Below, piece after piece: positions 56,121-64,000 of a stretch of 64,000 bases of DNA (position 1 is the first letter of the stretch; every line of letters starts with the position of its first letter). The notes beneath the pieces were generated by a model. The model was not told where the DNA came from. It did no database searches and saw only the letters and a list, made by a program, of their open reading frames with translations. Made by a program: the position numbers and the translations under genes. The stretch is from Plantago ovata (taxonomy: Eukaryota; Streptophyta; Magnoliopsida; Lamiales; Plantaginaceae), in contig CM051456.1 in NCBI GenBank assembly GCA_028274465.1, positions 87,592,753-87,656,752 of the forward strand, in the 5' to 3' direction.

Positions 56121-57379
56121 TGTCGAATGAAGTCGCCAACATATATTCGAATCAAGACGAAACTGACGAATTATACGAAGGATATTCTGAGGACGAAGAC
56201 ATCAGTGAGGAGGAGGAACTTGCGTTTTACGCAGGGATTAAAGCCATTGAGAGTGTTTTCGAGATAGCACATGCAGGGCAAGCTGAGAAAAATCTTCGCA
56301 TCGAGAAGGCTTTTGAAGCGATCGAAGTAACTGAGCAATTTATCAAAGAGCTTAGCCTACTGAAGTGTGGGAGGTGCGGTAAAGCAGTCGAGGATACCCC
56401 CCAGGAAGTAGTGAGCAAACCACCCGAGGTGAGGAGCGAATCACCCTCCAACTCCAGGGAACCGGTCAATCCTAGTCCTCCCGATGAGACACAAGAAACT
56501 GATCCCGAGCAACCTCCAGCTGATGCTACTAAGGAGAATGAATGCGAGGAGGTGAATCTACTACTCCGAGGAGGCAAGATGACCAAAATTCCTAACTTCA
56601 TACGTCCGAAACGGGTGGAATCTACAGAGATCGATAATACAGGGCGAAGCACAGAAGAAGAAGTTAGCGGAAGTTCCCAAGAACCTCAAGAAGTTCCGGA
56701 GAGGAATGATGAACCAAGACCATCTGTGATAGACATAGATGATGAAGAAGTCGAGGAAGGAACTAGTATGCCAGGAGGACTTCACAAATCTTCCAATCCA
56801 TATGTGCCTCCGAAGCCACATGTGCCATACCCGAGTCGGATCAAACCAACCAAGAAGGATATTCAAGATTCACCCCTATTCCAACGCTTGTCAAAAGTGG
56901 AAGTCAATGTGCCTCTCTTAGAGTTAATCCAGAATATTCCAGCCTATACGAAATTCTTTCGTGAGATCAAGAACAAAAGGATTACTTCAGGAAAGGAAGT
57001 GAATGGGGTTGAAACGGTCAACTCGATTGCCGGATTGCCCATGAAGAAAAAGGATCCTGGAAGCTTCATCATGGACATCGCCTTAGGGAATGGACGAACT
57101 ACGCAGGCAATGCTTGACTTAGGAGCTAGCATTAACTTAATGCCATATTCAGTATACAAGGCCCTGGAAGTCGGAGAATTGACACCAACTGATATGGTCG
57201 TCCAAATGGCAGACCAAAGTGTGAAGAGGCCAGTCGGGATAATAGAAGACATCCTTGTGAAAGTGGACAAATTGATAATCCCAGCTGATTTTGTAGTAAT
57301 GAAGTCCGCGGACGAGGGAAGGAGCCATATCCGTGAGCACGTAGTTCTACTTGGGAGACCATTCATGGCAACTACCAAC
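56120..57379 (+). pseudogene. Element E linker and protease (interrupted by hAT element)
   Basis: Opens with ATG at 56120 in the TAATG overlap. An acidic, Pro/Glu-rich linker contains a CGRCGK pair. The protease core then reads DIALGNGRTTQAMLDLGASI, NLMPYSVY (Athila-type DLGA in place of DTG), ADFVVMK and VVLLGRPFMATT. The frame is broken by the insertion at 57380 within the protease C-terminal part; coding resumes at 57997 with NTCLELKGKKITMEVMGEKI-like sequence. Confidence 0.85.
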
Positions 57380-57988
57380 CTATGTTCGAGATCTCGCCGG
57401 GTCAACCCGGGTTGACCCGGTTCAACCGCTTCTCGGAAGCCTATGCGGGACGAAACACTAAAAACTCGGAAAAATCTCGGAACCCGGGATTTTTCCGAGT
57501 TTTGACCGGTTAACCCAGGTCAACCCGGGTTGACCCGGGTTTTTAATTAAAATTTTTTTTTTAGGAGAAATTGGAAAATACTCAAAATAGGATCAGCTAA
57601 AAAGGAAAAATGTGATTGTACTTGTTTGAACCTTGAACTTGTTTGTTTGGATCATTGTTATGTTTGAACCTTGAACTTGTTTGTTTGATTTGAATCATTG
57701 TAATGTTTGAAGTTTGAATTTCTTTGTTTGATTTGGATCATTGTAATGTTCTAATGATATGCTACTATGAGTCTATGACTTTATTTTGGTTTCTATATGA
57801 GTTTATATGATATTTATGTTTGAATTTTCTATGTCATTTGTTGATAAATATGTATAGTATTTGTTATATATAATTTTACGTATTTTTTTCTATTCCGAGA
57901 CAACTCCGAGATAAATGTCCGAGATGACCCGGGTTGACCCGGGTTGACCCTTCTCAAGAGGTCGTCCGAGACGAGATCTCAAACATAG
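57380..57988. mobile_element. Non-autonomous hAT-type element (609 bp) in E pol
   Basis: Flanked by the 8-bp direct repeat CTACCAAC (57372-57379 and 57989-57996), as made by hAT transposases. Terminal inverted repeats: CTATGTTCGAGATCTCG at the left and CTATGTTTGAGATCTCG as the complement of the right, 16 of 17 matching. The interior has no coding capacity. Both ends carry GGGTTGACCCGGGTTGACCC-like palindromic repeats. Confidence 0.9.
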
Positions 57989-59910
57989 CTACCAACACAT
58001 GCCTTGAACTTAAAGGCAAGAAAATAACCATGGAGGTAATGGGCGAAAAGATTGAGTTGGTAGGATGTAGCATCAGAGATAAGGAAGTTGCGGAGGAGTT
58101 AAAATTTGTCGATTGCTACGAATCCGTAATTCCCGAATTTCATCATTGCCATGGTAATCGTGAACCACTTGAGGAGGCACTAACAATGCAAGCTGAGACG
58201 TGCTACATGACCGAAGAAGCAAGGGAACTAGTAGAAATAATGGATAGCACCCCAGAAATTCCCGCAGGAGAAGAGGTACTTGAACCTTTAGATGAAGAAG
58301 AAGAAAGTGGGTTTCCCGAAGAACCTAGCTTAGAATTGAAACCACTTCCTGCGCACCTCAAGTATGTGTACTTAGGGGAAAATCAGAAAAAGCCTGTAAT
58401 TATCTCCTCACATATCTCCCACGATGAAGAAAGTAAGCTGATTGAAGTGTTGAAGGAAAATTCTACAGCTATAGGATGGGGGATCAGTGATATCAAGGGA
58501 ATTAGCCCTACAAGATGCGTGCACAACATCATTCTAGAACAAGATGCCAAACCCGTTAGGCAACCTCAGCGAAGGATTAATCCAGCCATGCAAGAGGTGG
58601 TAAAAAAAGAAGTGATCAAGTTGCTAGATGCTGATATGATTTACCCCATTCCTGAGTCGATGGGTGAGCCCGGTACATGTAGTTCCTAAGAAATCGGGAG
58701 TCACGGTCGAAGATAATGAGAAGGGAGGAGAATTAGTACCGGTTAGGAAGACCACTGGATGGCTGATGTGCATTGACTATAGAAGTTTAAATGCCGCCAC
58801 TAAAAAAGACCACTTCCCTTTACCATTCATAGATGACATGCTAAACCGCCTTGCGGGGCGGAAGTTTTATTGTTTTCTTGATGGTTTATCAGGTTTCTAC
58901 CAGATTCCGATTGCACCGGAGGATCAGGAGAAGACGACATTCACTTGCCCATTCGGAACATTTGCCTATAGGAGGATGCCATTTGGAATATGCAATGCTC
59001 CCGCCACTTTTCAAAGGTGCATGCTTTCTGTTTTCTCTGACATGGGCTTTCTGTTTTCTCTGACATGGTAACTAAATTTGTTGAAGTTTTCATGGATGAT
59101 TTTTCCCTTTTTGGTGATTCATTTGATGAATGCTTGCAAAGATTAGATCTAGTTTTGAAAAGGTGCATTGAATGCAACTTGACCTTAAGCTGGGAGAAGA
59201 GTCATTATATGGTTAGAGAAGGCATTGTTCTAGGACATGTAGTTTCTGAAAGAGGTATTGAGGTAGACAAGGCTAAGATTGAAATCATTGAAAAACTTCC
59301 CCCACCTACTTGCGTGAAAGAATTGCAATCTTTTCTTGGCCATGTAGGTTTTCATAGGAGGTTTATTAAAGATTTTTCGAAAATTGCTAAACCTCTAAGT
59401 AGCTTGCTTGCTAAAGATGTGGTTTTCCATTTCTCTAATGAATGCTTAGTTGCTTTTAATACCCTTAAGGAAAAGCTTGTTTCTGCTCCCATTGTTGTGC
59501 CGCCTGACTGGAATCTTCCTTTCGAAATTATGTGTGATGCTTCGAATTTTGTTATGGGTGCTGTTTTATGCCAAAAAGTTGACAAGCAGTATCGTGTGAT
59601 TTATTATGTAAGTAAGACCCTAGACTCTGCGCAGGTTAATTATACAACTACTGAGAAGGAATTTTTAGCTGTTGTCTTTGCTTTACAAAAGTTTAGGTCT
59701 TATTTAATTGGCCATCCTGTGAATGTCCATACTGATCATGCTGCCTTGAGACATTTGATAGCTAAACAAGACTCTAAGCCTAGATTAATCCGTTGGGTCC
59801 TTTTGCTGCAAGACTTTGATTTGACCATAGTGGATAGAGCTGGTAGGGAGAATTTAGTAGCAGATCATTTATCTAGAATACCTAATATCCCTATTGATCC
59901 AATACCCATG
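57989..59910 (+). pseudogene. Element E reverse transcriptase and RNase H
   Basis: After the hAT element the frame gives the RT N-terminal linker (HLKYVYLGENQKKPVIISS, AIGWGISDIKGISP). The RT follows: PVHVVPKKSGVTV, GWLMCIDYRSLNAATKKDHF, FLDGLSGFYQIPIAPEDQ, TFTCPFGTFAYRRMPFG, catalytic [10 protein letters not shown], and [16 protein letters not shown]. RNase [63 protein letters not shown]. Damage: a frameshift near 58655 just before PVHVVPKKSG, and a 23-bp tandem duplication (59023-59045/59046-59068) that shifts the frame between CNAPATFQRCM and FMDD. The tail after RNase H leads into integrase. Confidence 0.92.
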
Positions 59911-61222
59911 AATGAAGACCTCCCCGATGAGCACTTAATGAAGGCTAATGAAGAGCCATGGTATGCAGATATTGTAAACTATTTGGCTATGAATATTTGC
60001 CCCACTAACTTTTCAGCCTCGGACAAGAGAGCTCTTGCCAAGCAATGCAGGACTTACATATGGGATGATCCGCATCTATTCAAGGAAGGATCTGATGGGA
60101 TTCTAAGAAGATGCGTGCCACAAGAAGAGCAACAAAGTGTACTGAGCCATTGCCATGAGCTTAATTGTGGAGGGCACTACAGTGGATTGAAAACAGCACG
60201 CAAGGTACTGCAAGCAGGATTTTTCTGGCCAACAATATACAAAGATGCTCGAAGTTTTGTGAAGAATTGTGACCCATGTCAACGAGGTGGTGGTATCGGC
60301 AAGAAAGATGAAATGCCCCTTCAAAGGAATCTAGTGGTAGAACCTTTCGATGTATGGGGCATTGATTTTATGGGACCATTTCCAAACAGTGGAGGCTATG
60401 AATACATTCTTGTTGCAGTGGACTATGTGACGGCGCAGTGGTTATGAAGTTCTTGAAGGAAGTAATATTCTCGAGATTTGGGTGCCCTAGGACAATCATC
60501 AGCGATGGAGGGTCAGACTTCGTCAATAGAACGTTTGCCTCCCTTCTTAAGAGATACAATGTCCACCATAGTATCGCTACACCTTATCACCCACAGACGT
60601 CGAGACAAGTCGAAGTCAGCAACCGTCAAATCAAGAAGATCCTGGAGCGAGTAGTGAAGCCTAGTAGGAAGGATTGGGCAGGAAAATTGAATGACGCACT
60701 TTGGGCATACAGGACTAGCTACAAGACGGTGATCGGGACCACTCCGTACAGGCTTGTGTATGGGAAAACATGTCATCTTCCCGTAGAACTAGAACACAAG
60801 GCATATTGGGCCATAAAAGCACTCAATCTTGATATGGGAAAAGCTGGCGAGGAACGATTGTTGCAACTAGACGAGATTGATGAATTACGACTAGGTGCTT
60901 ATGAAAATGCCAAGATCTACAAGGAACGTACTAAGAAGTATCATGATCGTGGTATAGTACGTAAGGAATTGATTCCTGGACAAAAAGCTTTGGTATTTAT
61001 TCTCGCCTTCGACTATTTCCTGGAAAGCTCCATACTCGTTGGGATGGACCGTACGAAATTATCGAAGTTGCTCCTCATGGAGCTGTAAAAGTCTTTGATC
61101 CAAAGACGGGCAATACCTTCAAAGTGAATGGCCAGCGAGTGAAACCGTACTTCGAGATATCTAGTGATCAAAGGGAGGTTGATCACCTTGAGCTTACCCT
61201 TACCACCTCCACTGAAGGTTAG
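59911..61222 (+). pseudogene. Element E integrase
   Basis: Zinc-binding region [13 protein letters not shown]...NCDPCQR (about 60145-60290). Catalytic core: [54 protein letters not shown] (D,D-35-E). C-terminal part: [18 protein letters not shown] junction near 60440 (GTGACGGCGCAGTGGTT) lacks about a dozen residues present between DYV and the following KFLKE in Athila integrases and shifts the frame. A 1-nt deletion near 60998 (TTTATTCTCG versus TTTAATTCTCG in A) shifts it again, so the last 75 codons are read out of frame. Element A supplies the intact version of this end. Confidence 0.9.
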
Positions 61223-61990
61223 TGTGTTTTGATATTTTGTTTTCTCACGAGTTTGATTAAGTATTATAGGTCACTTGTACAAGCATCAGCTCTCACCTTG
61301 GATCCACTTTCGACGTTCGGGACGAGCGACGACGTTCAGGTTTGGGGAGGAGGTTATCGCTGGTTATCTCTATACTTATCTTGCTTATGATAACTCGTGA
61401 AATTTTTTGCATTTTTTTCTGCATTTGCACGTTTACTGCTTTCCTAGGATAGTCTTGCATGTTTTATATGGAGTTTATTGCCGAATTTTTTGAACTTTTT
61501 TTTATTGGGTAAGATCAACTAACTATGCCATTAATCGTATGCTTCATCTCTATGAATTTGTTTGAGGTTTTTCTCGCTTGGCTTGTCACATTTATGTATT
61601 GTACTTAGTTAAGCTTGGTAGTCTCGAAATCACTAAGTGGTGTTTTCTCTACTGCGGTTCACGAAGGTCTTTATAATAGGATGATGCATGTTAGGGTCTT
61701 ATGGTTGTTTTCCCGAGTAATTATGTACCTAAGAGGCAACAAGTCTTCACCATGCTTTGAGATTGCTAAATGCCTAGGAATGAGGTAGTGTGAGGTTGTG
61801 TGATCCTTTGTTTATGACCTATTCTTCCGAATAGGTTTGGGGAGAGGGTTGCACCTCATAGACTTGTTTTCGTTTTTCATTTCCGTATCGTGAGTTAATT
61901 TTTCCTTTTCCGTAAATTTTGTACTCCAACCTATTCTTTCGAATAGGTTTGGGGAAGTCGTGTGAGTCATTTTATTTCTCTTTTGTTATG
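61223..61990 (+). other. Element E 3' tail, cut by element G
   Basis: Non-coding. PPT-like GGTTTGGGGAGGAGG at 61339 and palindromes at 61817-61836 and 61928-61949, each followed by GGTTTGGGGA. Breaks off at GTTATG(C) where A continues into the purine tract. Confidence 0.78.
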
Positions 61991-63333
61991 CGATGAACGG
62001 AGATTTGTCGGGTCTCGATTCAGCAAATAAATTTGTAATTAGCCAAAGGCAATCCACAACTACAACGAAAACCATAGTGTACCAGTAGAATGACTCGAGT
62101 GTCGTTCTCTAATGACTATAACTAGCTTTATCTATTTAACAAGAGAATATAAAACAACAGACAGATAGCAATAGGGGGTTTCTAGCAGATAATGGAGATT
62201 GGTGATAGTATGGTCCTTCTTAACATAACGGGTCGATAATCATGCATAAATTCCTCGGTCTTGCATAGAGATCTTTGAATCAATCTAGTGTCCTGTTGCA
62301 AATATAAAGCACTACGAAGATAATTGGTCTGACAAGTCAATCACGATTGTCCTAATGTGTTCCGTAATTATTCAACACTACGAAGATAATTGGTCTGATG
62401 GTCGACAAGTGTCCAATTGTGCATAATAATTAATACAACATACGAGAATATAGGCTTTGCCTGATCAACGAAATAAAGCAATGACACGGAGTATAATGCG
62501 CGATATAGCCATTAGCATGATTATCTTCCCTTCGCTAAGAATTCACATACTACCACCAACGATAAGTTTAGCTACTCATAATAGGCATGCAATCAACAGA
62601 AATCATAGAAGAAAACATATTGAAAGATATATAAAATAAGTAGATTAAACTGTAAGATACAAGTTACCGAAGGTTGTCAATCTCCGAAGAATTGCGATCC
62701 TACGAGCTCCAATCCGCTATGAAAAAGTATCCCCTAAGCTACAGAACTCCCAGGGCATGCCCCCGGAAGTTCCTACCTAAAACTATAGAGAGAGGTGAGA
62801 AAGTAGGTCTGGAAAGATATGATTTTCGGAGAAAAACTGAGCACTATATATAGGCCCCGAAAAACCACGGGGCGGTTCGCCCCAGCTGTGCGGCGGTTCG
62901 CCCCCCGGTTTTTTTGCGGAATTCCGCATTTTCGACGCGGTTTTGGATTTCTTCCCCTTTCCGGACTCGGTTTCTGACCTCTAGTGGCCTTCTAACCTCC
63001 AAATTCGACCCCTAGACTCCAAATCCTATCCGGAAATCTTCAGATACTCCAAATAGGCTTCTGGAACACCAATTCCTTGTCAACTTCAATATAATTGCCC
63101 GGAAATCTTCGAATTTCAACCAAAACCTGTAAAATAAAATCTAAAGGGAAACGTGACACTATTATAATAAAATGCATTAAAATATAGCTAAATTAACCTA
63201 GAGGTACTCGAAAAAGACTCGAATGAAAGTGTAAAATACACATTCATCCTATTCTAATAAAATGCATTAAAATATAGTTAAATTAATCTAGGTGAAAAAG
63301 ACTCGAATGAAAGTGTAAAATACACATTCATCA
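61991..63333 (-). repeat. Element G 3' LTR with terminal tandem duplication
   Basis: Starts GATGAACGG (first base changed) and ends ACACATTCATCA. The last ~85 bp (63249-63333), beginning CTATTCTAATAAAATG, duplicate 63159-63248, with small differences. Palindromes GGGGCGGTTCGCCCC at 62868-62902 and TATATATA near 62845. Confidence 0.88.
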
Positions 63334-64000
63334 AACTCCCCAAACCGAACCTTTGCTTGTCCTCAAGCAACTAAGCTAGACTCTAATACAAAAAACATGC
63401 AAGACACAAAATGGAGTTTCGTGCCAAATAAAATGAACTAATCTACTGAATCTATCAAATAACATATGAACAAAAACCATATAAATCAAAGCATGAATAT
63501 AGGTTGAAGAATACCTCGATTGACTTATACACATCCACATAAGCACTTATGTCAAGACAAGATAGTCTCTCGTAGCATTCTCTACCTGGACCTAGTCAGT
63601 GACGACGTAATGAAGCATGCTAAGATACGAATGGTTGTCCCGTGCCTATGCAACTGAGGACTTACTGCTGTTCCACCATGTTAAGACTTTCCCTCAAAAG
63701 AGGTCGAACCAGTACTGGCTCTTATCAAACGAAGGAGGGTTCCCTATAAAAGATAACACTCCCCTATTCTACCCATCTCTCAAGTAAAGTCTTAAGTTGT
63801 TCACTACTTCCTGAATGGCAGGACGAGGGTGGTCTAGAACAGATGACACTCAAGACAAAAAAGATAAAAAATAGAAAACACGATTACGAACATTACAAAA
63901 AATGGAAAAGACTCAACACTTTGCTCAACTGCTATTTGGCTTTCTTTTTTGGACCCTTCTTTGCTTTTTTGGGGTCTTTTCTTTTTTTCTTTCCAGATTT
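63334..64000 (-). other. Element G PPT and start of 3' tail
   Basis: Begins with the PPT complement AACTCCCCAAACCG and matches 18479-19150 of element D up to the pyrimidine tract at the window end. No coding. Confidence 0.8.

Larger units (their letters stand above)
53944..61990 (+). mobile_element. Element E: Athila-type Ty3/gypsy with full pol remnants
   Basis: Plus-strand element: 5' LTR 53944-55238 (TGATGATTG...GTTCATCA), Asp PBS 55242-55259, gag, protease, RT, RNase H, integrase and a 3' tail that is cut by element G at 61990/61991. Its 3' LTR is outside the window. It carries a hAT-type miniature transposon. The domain order and motifs (DLGASINLMP protease, ATKKDHFPLPFIDDML RT) place it in the Athila lineage. 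Confidence 0.93.
61991..64000 (-). mobile_element. Element G: Athila-family element, 3' end
   Basis: Minus-strand element inserted in E: 3' LTR 61991-63333, then PPT and 3' tail running off the window edge. Class (with or without pol) cannot be told because the coding part is outside. Confidence 0.88.

Noticed and set aside
57380..57988. The GGGTTGACC-rich block as a protein-coding linker or intron of pol
   Set aside because: Flanking 8-bp direct repeats and terminal inverted repeats show that it is a transposon insertion.

Overview
The window is plant nuclear DNA, almost certainly from a dicot with a repeat-rich genome. Nearly all of it is LTR retrotransposon sequence inserted into other retrotransposons, plus two or three DNA transposons. 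The only host gene I can identify is one exon of a 4-coumarate:CoA-ligase-type (4CL/AMP-binding) gene on the minus strand, and it is split in two by a 28-kb nested insertion. There are no rRNA genes, CRISPR arrays or bacterial features. Letters A-J below are my labels for elements.

Left part (1-10841). Element A (181-3357, TSD ATCAT) is a rearranged Athila-type Ty3/gypsy element. It lies in the 5' leader of a second, minus-strand LTR element whose 2.66-kb LTR (3776-6439, TGTAACG...CGTTACA, iMet-type PBS) looks like a chromovirus of the Tekay/Del kind. That element interrupts a CACTA (En/Spm) transposon, whose TNP2-associated DUF4216 remnant, subterminal repeats and terminus (7880) are visible. 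The CACTA end cuts a minus-strand Ty1/copia gag (J).

Middle (10842-39437). The 4CL-type exon is broken by Athila-family element B (minus, 10880-39256, TSD CTCAG). B is broken by Sirevirus-like copia element C (plus, 12240-32483, TSD AAATG). C is broken by Athila-family element D (minus, 17211-24581, TSD GTACT). C lacks gag and protease but keeps integrase, RT and RNase H. It also carries a very large accessory gene (25262-30546) with its own TATA box and three short phase-0 introns. The second copy H (44871-49231, minus) preserves the two introns it can test in full.

Right part (39438-64000). First come about 3.3 kb of intron/intergenic sequence with a tandem duplication and small transposon remnants. 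A truncated second copy of the Tekay-like LTR (42794-44818) follows and ends in a perfect 32-bp foldback. Next are Sirevirus fragment H, then Athila-family F (plus, from 49232), into which E (plus, from 53944) is inserted, into which G (minus, from 61991) is inserted. E carries a hAT-type miniature element (57380-57988, TSD CTACCAAC).

The Athila-family elements form two classes under closely similar LTRs and 3' tails. E and A encode integrase (E also gag, PR, RT and RNase H). B, D and F encode a different gag fused to a retropepsin and no RT or integrase. In place of pol, B, D and F have a conserved block with GC-rich palindromes and a predicted intron of about 540 nt, which reads like a second transcription unit. 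The most interesting features are this second cassette, the spliced Sirevirus accessory gene, and conserved hairpins with repeated PPT-like motifs in the Athila 3' tail. All coding regions in the window carry stops, frameshifts or truncations, so this particular DNA is probably inactive even where the families are recent.
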